Shown here: positions 1 through 11,677 of the stretch, one piece after another
Position numbering within the stretch: the stretch's first letter is position 1
Layout: each line of letters begins with the position of its first letter
DNA from: Eustoma russellianum
Lineage: Eukaryota > Streptophyta > Magnoliopsida > Gentianales > Gentianaceae
Reading direction: 5' to 3'
DNA: 64,000 nt
NCBI GenBank assembly: GCA_036186865.1
Contig: AP025075.1
Span: forward strand, 14,928,478 to 14,992,477
Made by a program: the position numbers and the translations under genes
Notes under the pieces: generated by a model
Told to the model about the DNA's origin: nothing
The model's database searches: none
The model's input: only the letters and a program-made list of their open reading frames with translations

Positions 1-112
1 CAAAAGAGATCATAGCCAACTACTAATCAGCTCCATAAATCTAGTCTCCGGGTTCGACTTCAATAAACTCTGGTTCAGGGTCCTCAAGATATGTGTGGTA
101 AAATAAAGTGGT

Positions 113-131
113 GAGCGATAACGAATCGCTC
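113..131 (-). other. Conserved LTR hairpin, W copy
   Basis: GAGCGAT (113-119), a five-base loop, then ATCGCTC (125-131): a perfect seven-pair stem. It is the W version of a hairpin found in every gypsy LTR of the window, with compensated stem changes relative to GTGAC/GTCAC and GTGAT/ATCAC in the others. Confidence 0.6.
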
Positions 132-2152
132 AGCAAGTCGTTCCGCCTAGGTTCGTCAAGTGCATCATACATGGGGGTAGAGTAATGGGGGATACAGTAT
201 GATGAAGTACAACGAATCATAACATGTAGTATAACAGGAAGCATGTAATACATAGTGGAAGCTGCACATCTAATTGTACGCATGGAAACTGTAATGCAGG
301 TATCATATCAATCATCAATACAGGTAAAGAGCATGATAACGTAAACAGATAATCATATTAAACAACTAGTCTTAGCTTGTGAATTCTTTGTTCTTGTATG
401 TGTCTTTCTTGGTTTATCTTTGTCATTTTGTGGTATATCTTGTCTTACATTTGAGGTTTGTGGCGTAATGCTACTTGGTACATGAGACATGATCGTGACA
501 TGTGGAAGGGAAAACCTTTTCTAACATATGCAGCCGAAAACATTTCTTGATAAGAAAACACTTTATTTCATACTTGCATAAACATGACATGACATAACAT
601 GGTGGCTATAGCACTTTTCATGACATGAGAAAGGTACCCACGATATACCGAATGATTCCCCGAATAGCCACGAGTACCGTCTATGAATCCTGATGGCCCA
701 ACCACGGTGTTACATCATACGTACATAGGACTAACGGTGACACGCTATCCCAGATACTCCGGGTCCTGGAAACAGTGTTACACTCTGCGATAACGTATTT
801 GCCCCTGACATCCTCCCCAGGACCAGACATCAGGCAGCCCTCCATACTGAACATCATAGACGTAACAGAAAAGGAAGAGAACGCTTACCCAAGACAAGGT
901 GTTATACTCCGCCTGCATATCACGCGTACAAAAATAGGTACAGAGCCCTTGTCCCAGACAAGGTGTTACACTTACCTATGAGTACATGAATAAGTTGTTT
1001 GGAATCAATCTTCTCGCGGTACGAATTCTTGCGAAATCATGCAGACTTAAAAAAATATTTCATGCAGAGATCAAATTTATAAACATGTTCCATGATACTT
1101 GAAAACATGAGGGCATTAAGCATGACGTGGACTTTTCTTGATAAGTGTCTTCATGGTTATTCTTGATTGGGCCGAATTCTTATAGGTACTTAGTAGCCAT
1201 TACTTAAATAATTTGTGTAGTTCTTGTGTTGTGTAATGTCATTCACTCGCAATTGGTTTCTTGATTTAGACATTTGGGAGAAATAGCATACTTATATTAT
1301 AATGTAGCAATTTAAGATGTTGCCAATGGTGATAATAAACATAAAGGATTGAATTATATCCTTACATCCGTATATCATGACTTGGAAAGTTTTCGTATTC
1401 ATGACGTTAGATATTCAAAACATATCGTGTTATTAATTAGGCTAGTCTTTAGACATACTCAACTCTTATTTACATGGCAGGTCCCAGATAACCAGTTTGA
1501 TAGGCAATGGCCGAATTATTGGGCTTAGGGCCGAAAGGCCCTTTAGCCACGATTTCATTTTATTCCTTCTTTTCTTGTAAATACTCAATGGACCTATTTG
1601 TTTTAGATTTTTAATCTTTATGCTAGTACTATGGTCTCATAAAAGAATTTCTTTACACATGGACTTGTTAGGCTAAACCGAAAATGCCATTTGGGCTGAA
1701 ATTGGTGTGGCCCCCAAATGTTTTAAATTCCATAATGTGTAATTGGATCACTTGTGGACCTTTTTCCTTTTATTACATTTCATAGTACAAACTATATTAC
1801 ATTAATAATTAATACATCCAGGCTTCTTATTTCATGCCTTGACCAAAAGTGGAAGTAAATAAAATGAACTTTTCTCATCACCAATAATAAATTTGATGTT
1901 CGTAATAATTCTAATGTATATCAATCTTACTAAATGATAATATGCTCAAGTCATATTATACATACATTTTTCCTGATCACCAAAAATGAAACTGCCTTGA
2001 AAATGAGCCTACCAAATTAACATGCAAGTACATAATGCACATCATCTTATGATGCTAATTATGCTACACATAACATGCGACATATGAGGCTAAAAATAGA
2101 GGTTACTTTAAAATTTCATCCTCCTACAAGTATGATCATCAAAGTACACATC

Positions 2153-2157
2153 ATGAT
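2153..2157. repeat. Target site duplication ATGAT, left copy
   Basis: Five bases directly before the solo LTR. The identical ATGAT follows its last base at 6917-6921, as expected of gypsy integration. Confidence 0.9.
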
Positions 2158-2560
2158 TGTGGCGCCCCGCATCCCGGCCCCGCCGGAGTCGGTGCACCCG
2201 CCGTACTTCACTAAGGAGAGTACTAGGCGTCGTCCCATACGTATCATGATCCATGGTATCATGCATGGATTTTCGCGCTTACACGCAGATAAGTATGCGA
2301 AACCGTGGCAGAATTTAAAACTTTAAATTAAAAACATCCACTAGATCATTCTTTGTTTTACAACCCAAATCTAAGTATCGAAATTCTCAAAAGTAGATGT
2401 CTCCCATCACAACTACATAATCAGTCATCAGTCATAATCATCAAGTCACGTCTCCTAATCTGCCCATCCTTCGTTGTACTCACGGGTAGGGGCTCTAGGT
2501 CTATCCTCAATCCATTCTACCTTGTTCCCTGTAGCCTCTGGGAGGAAAAATAGGGGGTGA

Positions 2561-2573
2561 GTGACAAAGTCAC
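2561..2573 (-). other. Conserved LTR hairpin, solo LTR copy
   Basis: GTGAC, three-base loop AAA, GTCAC, flanked on the right by CAGCAAG as in the other LTRs. It lies about 407 bases from the LTR 3' end. Confidence 0.65.
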
Positions 2574-3428
2574 CAGCAAGTACACCATAAACAATCATGC
2601 ATTAAATGGAAAGTACATACAAGAACCAAACCCCAAAATTCGGTTTTAAACATACCTGGCCTTCCATTAAACACCCGTAAGAAGTCAACACAAGGTATAT
2701 CGAAGGTCGTCGCTTAACAGAGATTGAAACTTAACAGAGATCATCACTTATGAAACAATCATCACTTAATGAAGATCATGACATAGAAAAGGTCATCACC
2801 CAATAAAGATCATAACCTAGGAGTTGCCAATTCATAACAACTTGGCCTAAATGTCCTGAATAAGATCATAGCTTACGTATCAATAGTAGTGAAATCATAA
2901 CTTAGGTAACGAGAGATAGGAGGATTATTACCTAAGCATTTGGCTAGCATCTCATCCCTTCAATCAATAGCCGTTAAGGCAATAAAATCATAACTTAGTC
3001 ACGAAGCAAGTAATAACACAACCTAGTGCAAATAGACTTAACATCATGCTCTTGACCATATGCAATGCATATGAATATGCAAAAGTAGCGCATAATTCCC
3101 TGCATCCAATACTCGATAGGGATCATCACTTAATGTGGGAAAATCAAAACCTAACCAAAGGTCGTCTCTTAATGCAGAATATAACAGTAATGACTGTAAC
3201 TCACATCCATTCGTAGCATAACAAGGATCATCACTCAAGGAAGTCACACTTAGGTTCTATGAGGTCATGACAACTTAGTCTAAATACCATGCGTTACTAC
3301 ACAATGACTCCTTAAACATGACATGCATGCATATGTATGTGTGATGCATCATGATAAAAATGAGAATATGGCTTTTCATGCTTTTCTTTCAAATCATCAT
3401 CATCATCGTCGTAAAACAATAGAGTGTT

Positions 3429-3620
3429 CAGATCTATGTCCCGGATCTGAGGCGGTACGTCATCTCGTCTGGACGAGTCTATTATATCCGGACCCGCACA
3501 GCCTCATATTCTCGTATTCAGATCTATGTCCCGGATCTGAGGCGGTACGTCATCTCGTCTTTGTCGGGTCTATCATTCCGGACCCGCACGGCCTCGTATC
3601 AGATCACATAACCCTGATCT
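3429..3620 (-). repeat. Array of short inverted repeats in the LTR
   Basis: Five 21-23-bp imperfect palindromes: CAGATC...GGATCTG twice, CGAGTC...GGACCCG, CGGGTC...GGACCCG and CAGATC...GATCTG. Stems of five to six bases enclose loops of about ten. AGATC/GATCT and GGGTC/GACCC versions are both self-complementary. Confidence 0.7.
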
Positions 3621-4423
3621 GGTGGGTTCATACTGGCCAATCTCATACTCACACACGGTACCGGTGGGGAATCATTCTTTTCAAAAATCATCTTTTGAAA
3701 ATGCTTATCTTTCTTTCTCATAAAAGACATGCTGTAAGTCATGTACATGACGATGATGTAATGCATGACATGCATTATGCGACTCGTAAACAAATGCATC
3801 ATAGCATGCATGCATGGACTTTTCTTTTAAACTGGGAAAAACATTCCAGCAATCACATTCTGTTCATACAGCCTCGTGCTCATCAATTCGTGCTCATATT
3901 CATAAACCCATGCCATACATATGCATAATGAAGGCTTAGACACATGCTATAAAAATTTCGTAACATTCCGAAATGTCTAACTACCTAAAAACATCATACT
4001 ATCATCAAAGGTACTGCTAAAATCAGCAGGGCAGTACCGCCTTACCTCGGTTTCGTGGGTCATAAAACTTTATTCATTTTGATCCATCACCTGGAAAACA
4101 TATCTAATTCACCAAGGAACAGTATTCATACGGCTAAACATCACATTCAAGCCTTAATGATCAAGATCGAAGCCTTACGACTTAAGACATTAAACTGTCC
4201 TATTTCCAGTTTTGTACCACTAACTTCAACTCAGTTGTTAACCATCAAAATGGTGGTTTTAGGCTGGTTTCTTTACATGAGCATGCACATCTATGCCCTA
4301 AGTAATTACCATAAAATTTCCAAGGCAATTCAATAAGTTTAAAGGGGTCATCTAATTACTTTCCCAAATTGGGTACATGCAGAGACTGGATTGACCAGCT
4401 GTATCACGAAATAAATGGTGACC

Positions 4424-5340
4424 AAACCACAACTCCTTTTACCAAAATTCCAACTCAAAGATGTCATAAACACACCAAACTATCATCCTACCAAAAATCA
4501 GCTCATTTTCATATTCCTAAGGTGCATTTTCAAGCCACACAACTTACTACTCAAAACTGTCCTGTTCCAGCAACTCTGTTTGAGCAGTTTCACCAAATAT
4601 TTCATTAATAATAATTCACAACTCCTTTCATCAAAATTCCACCTCTCACATTTCACATACACATAAGGCTATCAGCATACCAAAAATTAGCCAATTTGAA
4701 CACTCCTAAGATTCATGTTCAGGTCGTTCAACATAATACATAAATCTGTCCAGTTCCAGTACTTCTGTTTGACCAATTCTTACTAAAAACTTCATTAAGG
4801 GCAAACCACAACTCCTTTTATTGAAATTACAACTCACACATTTCATATACATATGAGGCTAACATCACACCAAAAATTATCCAATTTTAATACTTCTAAG
4901 ATTCATTTTTAGGTCGTTCAACATAACACATAAATCTGTCCAGTTCCAGTACTTCTGTTTGACCACTTCTTACTAAAAACTTCATTAAGGGCAAACCACA
5001 ACTCCTTTTATTGAAATTCCAACTCACACATTTCATACACATATGAGGCTAACACCACACCAAAAATTAGCCAATTTGAATACTCATAAGATTCATTTTC
5101 AGGTCATGCAAAACGTCACACTGTTCTGCCCAGTTCCAGTAATTTCTTCTTGAGCAGTTTTACCAAAAGATTTATTAAAAATAAACCATAACTCTTTTTA
5201 CTGCAATTCCAACTCTCACTTATACTACACACACAAAGCTAGTGTCATCTCAAAATTTAGCTTAATAGAACACTTCTAAGGTTCGTTCTCAAGTCACACA
5301 ATCAGCAACACAAATCTGCCAGCTCCAGTAGTTTCAGCAC
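4424..5340 (-). repeat. Tandem ~190-bp monomers within the LTR
   Basis: The phrase ACAACTCCTTTTA...AAATTCCAACTCACAC recurs near 4427, 4616, 4807, 4997 and 5186, each time followed by an ATACACATA-like stretch, CCAAAAATTAGCCAATTTGA, a CATTTTCAGGTC-like stretch and a CAGTTCCAGTA...TTGACCA segment. This gives about five diverged units spaced 189-191 bases. Confidence 0.8.
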
Positions 5341-6239
5341 TTCTTCACCTTTTTATTGTTCAAGCATCCTTCAACCAACTTCATTTATTAGGATGACTTA
5401 CTATACATCAAATACACATTTAAACATAGTTATTTCAAGTCTCATAACTCATTTTAGGCTGCACATGACTCATACCAACAGTCTTGCCATTTACGCTTAG
5501 AACATGTCACTATTCATACCAACACTTTTCTTTACATCAACTAAGTTCAAGTGTTGTTCTTAGAATCTCCAACTAAGATTCATAACTTAAAAATGGCTAG
5601 TCATTCAAGCATGAACTTCACAAATAAGGCAAGATTGGCTAGAGTATACTTGCCTCCTTGAACCTTAGAGCTTTTCCTTTGCTTGAACCTTGGTTGAAAT
5701 GGAATGAAGTCCTCCTCCACTTCACATGTGTAGCACGTTTTTGAAGAGGAGAAGGAGGTGAACGTTATCTACCATTTTAAATGGAGAATAGAGCTAGATT
5801 GAGGCTAGATTCATCTTACCAAAATGAAGCTTGAATGGATTCAAACCACCAAGATGTTAGCTTCTCTTAGTAGCTTGAAGAATCCTCACCTAGTGACCCT
5901 TTGTATGTCACGTTCTTTGGCAAGACAAGAGAGGTACCAATATGGGTTTCATTCTTTGAGACATAGAATTCACTTAGAGTGCTTAGCATGTACTTACCTA
6001 TATGAATTCTTAGAGCTTGAAGATGGTTCTTGGACCACTTCACTAACCGTACACTACAAGGGGAAAATAGAGAAGTATCTTTGCTCCATTGTGACTTCTT
6101 GAGAGTTGAATGTTCTAGAGTTTCTTTGAAGAAAGTTTTCTCCCCTTGGTTTAAGGAGGTGCAGCCGTTGGTTAATGTGAGAGGCTAAGGAGTTTTCCTT
6201 AGCTTAGTTAGGCTAATTAACCTTGGTTTCTTTTAACTA

Positions 6240-6420
6240 ATCAAGGTTTCTTTAAGGCAACTATAGTTACTTTATGCCAACTATAGTTACTTTTTGTCAA
6301 CTATAGTTACTTTATGCCAACTATAGTTACTTTATGCCAACTATAATTACTTTATGGCCAACCTTGGTTACTTTACCCAACTAGATTTATTTTCTTAACC
6401 TTGTAGTATCATTAAGTAAC
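6240..6420 (-). repeat. Tandem ~20-bp repeat, CAACTATAGTTACTTTATGC
   Basis: Six to eight copies of a unit built on AACTATAGTTACTTTA, degrading at both ends to AACCTTGGTTACTTTA-type variants. The same repeat occurs at the corresponding place in G1 (about 15200-15375) and, weaker, in G3 (43700-43800) and G4 (55690-55790). Confidence 0.8.
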
Positions 6421-6916
6421 CATGGTAATCTTTCTTGGTCAACCATGGGGGGGCGGTTTTGACTCCTTGGGGGGAAACTTTACCATGCTTAATTTCTCTC
6501 CAAATGAGTTTAATAAGAAGCCATGTGGGTATTTTCCCATTTTTTTAATTGTTTCCCTTTTTCTTGTTTTAAAAAATAAAGTTAGGAAATTCCCAATTTC
6601 CCTTGGGCTAGGCCGAAATTCTCCAAGAATTTGGGGAAGAATTGCCCACTACTTACACTCCTTAATTTTCATTTGGCTTTATTTTAGGGAGGCCCTTAAG
6701 ATTAAACTCTCCTATAATTTGGGAAAAACCCCTTTAAGGCCCCCTTTGGGTGAATTTGAATTGGTCATGGTCCATATCTCATACTTGAATAATTATATTG
6801 CTCATCATAAAAGAATTACTAAGGAAGCTTAGTGAAAGGAACTTGAAGGATACCACTTTATTAATTCACTTATACGAGTCTTCTAGTACTATATGATTTT
6901 TCGGCGGGGTACAACA

Positions 6917-6921
6917 ATGAT
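6917..6921. repeat. Target site duplication ATGAT, right copy
   Basis: Matches 2153-2157 exactly and closes the solo LTR insertion. Confidence 0.9.
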
Positions 6922-9780
6922 GATGGTCATGAATTCATGGTTTAGGTGGGAGCCCTTGGACCGTCCCCTATGTGAGTAAAAATAATGATGTTCACATGGA
7001 TGATGTTCAAAGGTAGCATCTTAGTATACATGCATCAAGAAGAAATTAATGTTGCTTCATTATGAGACTATCCTTCTCTATTTTCATGATAATCCTTCCT
7101 ATTATATATGTGCAAATAAGGATTGACATGCATATATCCAAATTACAAGGGAGATGTCTATAAGCACACTCATTATCGTATTACACGCATATGGCCCCCA
7201 TTTTGCATCTAAGTGTCGAGATAATAGAAAAGATACCTTCTTTGAGACATTCACGGCCTAAAGGTTCCATTAGTGACCAAATTTAATCTTGCACGTTAAC
7301 TTAGAGTAGTATACTAAACACATTTGATAGTTGCATTCCATAGAAGAGCACATGCATCAATCATTTCAACATGCAAGCCCTTTTTCATGCCAACAAACTT
7401 AGAGAACTTAATTTTTGTTGTCTGCACAATCCATTAGTGGTTAATGAGCATACAAAACTTAGATTTCAATTCTCTTGAAGGAACTTGGAAGAAATACTTG
7501 CCTTAGTAGCTTGATTCTTACACTAAATGGTGAAAGACTCCTTCTTGGGTCCCTAGCTTGAAGGTTTCGGCCTTGAAATTAGCTTGAAATTTCTCACTTA
7601 TCAAGTTGAAGAACTTCTCTTCCTCCTTTGTTGAAGCCTAAGATGAATCTTGGTGATAGCTTGAAGTTGAAAGTACTCCCTTGGTTCATGCATTGGGACC
7701 TCACGGTTGGGTGGAAAAAGAAGGAAATGGGAGGTGGTGTCTTGGTTAGAGAGAGAGTGGAAGAGAATAAGCGTTTTAGTGAGGGTTAAAGAATGTGATC
7801 ATGGGTAGAGATGAGAATGGAGGATAGTCTTGCATTTTGGTAGTTTTATCCCTCTCTTTTAGCCTTGGCCGATTGGAGTGGGGGAGACACAATTAAGGGG
7901 AATTTCTTGGATGATGAATGGGGTGAAGAGAAAAAGTATTGCATGTAAATTGAGTGGTGTTTGTCTTACAATGTTTAAGACTAGGAAATGACTATGAGAG
8001 AATAAAATAAAAAGAAGGAATAAGAATTCTTGGAGGATGGTGAAGTGGCTATTTCTTATCTCCTTCTCCCTCTTACTAACCAAAATTTGTATGGTATGAA
8101 AAGAAGGATTTTCCACCATTTGATCAAGTTGGAAAGTGGAGGTGTAAGAGTTGCATGAAATTCTATTGGTTAGAATTAATGTGTTAGGATGGAAGGGAAA
8201 GTTATCTTACCCCTCTTTTGGGTTACTGGCTGAAATCTAGAAGGTGAGAGAAAGAATGGATGAGTTCTTCCTCATGTATTGGAGTTGGGAGAACAATGAT
8301 AAAGGTTGTAAGGTTTGTACGAAATTTTATTATGAAAATGAAGTGGCTTGGAAGAAAGAATAAAGAAAAGAAAAGAATAGAGAAAGGAGGGGATGGAATA
8401 ATTTGCATGAATGTTGAGTGGTTAGACATTTGGTGGTATAAGATAATTCTTGTCTTTTTGCCTTCTTACTTGGCAGATATTTTATAGAAAATAGTGGGGG
8501 AGTTTCCATCATTTGTTGAGGTTGGAGAGAAGGAAATAATGGGTGTAAGAATGCATGTAAGGCTAGTGGGTGGAAATTTAGGAAGGGTAAGAATCTTCGC
8601 TTACTTTTGTTGCACCTTGAATGATAGCAAGGCTAATTAATATTTGATTTGTACATTAGAGGAAATTGTTTGTGGTGTGAGGATTTGATGTGCAAGAAGA
8701 TGGAATGGTTGTGAAGAAGAAGAAAAAGTCGATGGGATAATGTGTCTTGCAAGTGGAAAATTACTTCTTGTCTTCCGATTTCAATCTTGGCTGAAATTTT
8801 ATAATAGAGGGATGAGAATTTTCAGCCTTCTTCTTTATTGAGAAGAAAAAGAAATGATGGTGGAGCGTGTAGGATTTTGCATGTTATTTGATTGGTTGAA
8901 AGTAGATGTAAGACAACATGTTTTGCCTTCTCGCATAATGCAATTCTTCTTGAAATAAAAGTAATGGTTTCTTGCAAGATGGCAATGACAACATAGTTCA
9001 GTGAATGAAATGTGGTTGGAGTTACATTAGTGGGAGAAATATTTTTGGTCCCTAATTTCTTATTTGGCCGAAAATTGTTAAGAAATGAGTGGAGGATATC
9101 ATCATTTGATTTTTGTGGATAGTGGAGACGGAAATGCCATGCAAGGCATTTGGTTGGAGAATTTTGTGAAGGTGTAAGAAAGTGATAAGACATGCATGGG
9201 CAATGATTGGTGGGTGGTCTTATATCTTGTAAGAATAAAGTGATGCATGTGGAGTAATTGACCTTGCCCACCTTATCCTAGTAAAAGAGCAAAAAGAAAA
9301 TTTCCCATTATTGCACATTTGTCTAGAGAAGGGATAATGAAATAATCATATAAGTCTTGCATGCATTTCTATTGGTTGGAAAGGTGGCACAACAAGACAA
9401 AAAGGGTGGTTTATTAGAAGAAACTTTTCTCCCTCTTTCCTTTACCTATTATTCTTGGCTTTTGGGATTTGTGGGGTAAAAATTTGATGTCTTGAATAGT
9501 GGAAGGAGAGTGGGTGTGGAGGGTTACTATCTTGTCATTTCTTACTTTCCTTAGATGTTATTTCCTTTTCCTTTTAATTTAAGTCTTAATAAAAGTTGTA
9601 CTATTCTTTGTATGCCTATTTAATTGTTCTTACTTCTCTTGGGGTATCTTAATAGCTTTTTAAGTTTCGTTTAGGGTGCACTTATACGTATTATACCAAG
9701 TGTAGTTCAACGATCGCAATTACATTCTATCGTAAGTTCCTCTGTTCTCTTTAGCTGCGTCGAGGGTGCAGGTTGTAACA
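6922..9780 (-). mobile_element. W: Tekay-like LTR, right part
   Basis: Continuation of W after the solo LTR. It ends GGTTGTAACA at 9780, a plausible LTR terminus, preceded by CTTATACGTATTATACC, comparable to the CTTATACGAGTCTTC stretch near the ends of other gypsy LTRs here. No polypurine tract follows (the next bases are CTTTTTATCC), so W may itself be a solo LTR. The segment 7860-9480 is a degenerate repeat region in which TTGGCYGAAATTTT-like and GCATG...TTGGTTGG-like phrases recur at irregular 180-390-base intervals. Its longest ORF (8822-9271, minus) resembles no protein I know. Confidence 0.5.
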
Positions 9781-10380
9781 CTTTTTATCCTATGAACTTT
9801 AAGATGTATGAGGTTTCATATTTTAGAAACGTATTGAGACGTCATTTAACTTAGGTTGATCTAGGCCAGAGGCATACCTACGTCAAGATAACCATACCCT
9901 TGAAAGACTTTAGTAGTGTTCTTGCATCAGAATTGCAAATAATGAATTAGCAGAGCACGTGGAGCCATCCCCTCATCCTATATTTTCTGTCAAGAAAAAA
10001 ATGGCCGACTAGCTGATAGTTTGATTAGTTAATGAAATAGCACAATGCAAAAAAAATGCATGTTGAGTCTTTGAAACAGTTCAGAACATTTTGATGATAA
10101 AAAGTTGTAACTGTTTTACTAAGAATGTCTATGGTTCGAGTCCGAATAGCTATGAGATCCAAGTAATATAAAACTAAAAAACAAATGATAAATTAAAATT
10201 CAAATACCAAAAAGGAATTGTATAATTTTTTTCATTATTCTTTGTTATTGTTGCTTGGAACTGACACGAAATATAATTTTTTTCGAAATTTGTCTCTATA
10301 AGTATAAGATAAGTGCGCTTTAAAAAACATTTTAAATTTTAAAGAGAGCAAAAAACTGAAAGCAAAACTCTTCCATAAGA
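9781..10380. other. Gene-free AT-rich stretch
   Basis: No LTR landmark, ORF or tandem repeat is visible. A B-box-like GGTTCGAGTCC at 10133-10143 has no convincing A box upstream, so neither a SINE nor a tRNA is called. The left end of G1 should have been here but is lost. Confidence 0.5.
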
Positions 10381-10605
10381 AACTCTAACATACAGGTTCA
10401 CTAAGCAAATTACCTGACTCCCAAACAATATCCCACTTATCAATTGCTTACCCGAAACTGGTTAAATAGACCATTGATCTTAGTGAGAGGGTACTTATTC
10501 TTATGGTGATCATGTTGCTTACCCGAAACTGGTACGCATGCCTCCATCCTTCTTTTCTACGAATAACACTGGAGCACCCCAGGCGAAACGTTGGGGAATA
10601 AGTTC
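10381..10605 (-). pseudogene. G1: Ty3/gypsy reverse transcriptase scrap
   Basis: The minus-strand translation across 10605-10535 gives a WGAPVLFVEKKDG-like stretch, the conserved start of gypsy RT (WGAPVLFVKKKDG in G3). After a corrupted piece it resumes as NKYPL and GLFNQFR, equivalent to LPRIDDLFDQLR in G2-G4. It ends in GTAAGCAATTGATAAG, which matches the start of the G2 RT intron. Sequence beyond the donor is lost, so the catalytic core is absent. A 19-base segment covering the exon-intron boundary (10444-10462) is duplicated at 10515-10533, replacing the codons for the CIDYRELN region. This is a dead fragment of a minus-strand element whose 5' LTR follows to the right. Confidence 0.8.
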
Positions 10606-10910
10606 CTCCCCTTTCCTACTTCGTCTCGGGGTACGCTCATTAAGTCGTTTATTTCGTCCTTACGTTCTCTTACCATGCCTAGAACTTTGCCCAAGACACC
10701 TATCGGGGTAGTGGCTGGATACAAGTCCTCTACCACTGGATATCCTTACCGTTTCAAGAACGGCCGGAGAATCCTTGCCCTCATCTTATCCGATGCCAGT
10801 ATCAGCATGAAGTTACCTTCAACTTCATTTAACCATCTTTCTGCCTACTATGAACTAGATTCCCTGCCAAACCTCGGAATACGTGCTCTTACTAACTATT
10901 GCTAGTAAAG
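10606..10910 (-). pseudogene. Coding-like segment of unknown origin inside G1
   Basis: The segment does not align to gag, protease or RT of G2-G4. On the minus strand it reads through about 60 codons with a protein-like composition (GYPVVEDLYPATTPIGVLGK, then a charged stretch rich in R, E, K and D), interrupted upstream by TAA just before GYP. On the plus strand an overlapping 104-codon ORF (10591-10905) is also open, so the coding strand is uncertain. Position argues that it belonged to the internal region of a gypsy-like element or was inserted there: RT lies on one side and leader plus PBS on the other. I do not recognise the domain. Confidence 0.35.
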
Positions 10911-11244
10911 TTTACTGCCTCCCGGGGTGACAGTGATGATGTCATTATGGTGCCATCCGCACCACGAAGTGTCAGAGTCTTACTCAAGGCATAAATACTC
11001 AGACATGCGACAAAATTTAACTCGTAATCCCAATAAGATCTTAAAGGCATGCAAGTAGGTATGATTACATTTTATAAATTGCCATCAACTAGGGCTTTAT
11101 CATCAGATCGCAACCCTTATTTCCCGTCTAAGTCATCCTAGTCTAAGGTTAACTCTCGTCTAGGATCATGACTTAGATCTAAGATCAAACTTAGTTGACT
11201 AGATCATAACTTAATTCTATATTCTGCCCGGATATGGAGCCTCA
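10911..11244 (-). other. G1 untranslated leader remnant
   Basis: From about 11090 the sequence parallels the G3 and G4 leaders, with CTAAGTCATCCTAGTCTAAGG, ATCATGACTTAGATCTAAG, ATCAAACTTAG and TTCTGCCCGGA in the same order. It is the region between gag and the PBS of a minus-strand element. The part nearer 10911 is unassigned. Confidence 0.65.
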
Positions 11245-11256
11245 GCTCTGATACCA
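11245..11256 (-). promoter_or_regulatory. G1 primer-binding site (initiator tRNA-Met)
   Basis: The minus strand reads TGGTATCAGAGC, two bases from the LTR end. Gag normally begins about 300 bases away from it in the internal region. Confidence 0.9.
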
Positions 11257-11664
11257 CCAGTAGCACCCCGCACCCCGGCTCAGCCGGATACAGTGCACCC
11301 GTCGTGCTTCACTACGGAGAGTACCAGGCGTCGATCCATAACGTATCTTAGTCCACATTAAAATATGTGGACTTTCATGCTTACACGTCAACAAGTAGGC
11401 AAAACCAAGGCAGAATAAAAACTTTTCAAACGAAAGTGTCTAAAAATTCATCATAAGTCTTACAGACATCTTCTTAAAATGCGGAAATCAAAAATCCAAT
11501 GTTTTTCCAACATAAATTCGTAAAAGTTCCTCAATCATGACCATCTCGTCATAAACCCTTAAATCATCCATCAATTGGTCTTCTATGGATAAGACACCCT
11601 AGGCTCGTCCTCGATCCACTCGACCCTATATCCTGCGGGTTCTGGGAGGAAAAATAAAGGGTGA

Positions 11665-11677
11665 GTGACCACGTCAC
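11665..11677 (-). other. Conserved LTR hairpin, G1 copy
   Basis: GTGAC, loop CAC, GTCAC, followed by CAGCAAG. About 418 bases from the LTR 3' end. Confidence 0.65.

Larger units (their letters stand above)
1..2157 (-). mobile_element. W: Tekay-like LTR, left part, cut by window edge
   Basis: The block resembles the gypsy LTRs further right. Near position 105 it has the GGTGAG...CAGCAAG landmark that in the other LTRs lies 400-418 bases from the LTR 3' end (element sense), so roughly 290 bases of this LTR should lie outside the window. A pair of short related motifs ending in GACAAGGTGTTA at 890-970 occupies the place where sister LTRs carry an inverted-repeat array. No coding region is supported. 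The LTR is interrupted at 2157 by a solo LTR and resumes after 6916. Family assignment is by layout rather than strong sequence identity. Confidence 0.55.
2158..6916 (-). mobile_element. Solo LTR, Tekay-like, same subfamily as G4
   Basis: It starts TGTGGCGCCCCGC and ends GGGGTACAACA, the same termini as the G3 and G4 LTRs, and is flanked by a perfect five-base duplication (ATGAT). No internal region, PBS or PPT accompanies it, so it is a solo LTR of 4759 bases left by LTR-LTR recombination. Orientation is minus because the GC-rich GCGCCCCGC end is the LTR 3' end in elements with coding regions. Landmarks from left to right are the hairpin at 2561-2573, the inverted-repeat array at 3429-3620, the ~190-bp monomers at 4424-5340 and the AACTATAGTTACTTTA repeats at 6240-6360. 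ORFs inside, such as 5824-6102, are not conserved in sister LTRs. Confidence 0.9.

Noticed and set aside
3323..3928. 201-codon ORF (repeated in part at 53357 and 62103)
   Set aside because: It translates the inverted-repeat array of the LTR; recurrence reflects LTR homology, not a gene.
5824..6102. 92-codon plus-strand ORF in the solo LTR
   Set aside because: Homologous positions in the G1 and G3 LTRs are not open in this frame, and no protein family is recognisable.
8822..9271. 149-codon minus-strand ORF in W
   Set aside because: Low-complexity AT-rich repeat region, no domain, no conserved relative in the window.
10133..10143. GGTTCGAGTCC, a perfect tRNA B box
   Set aside because: No A box at proper distance, no cloverleaf and no SINE-like tail could be traced.
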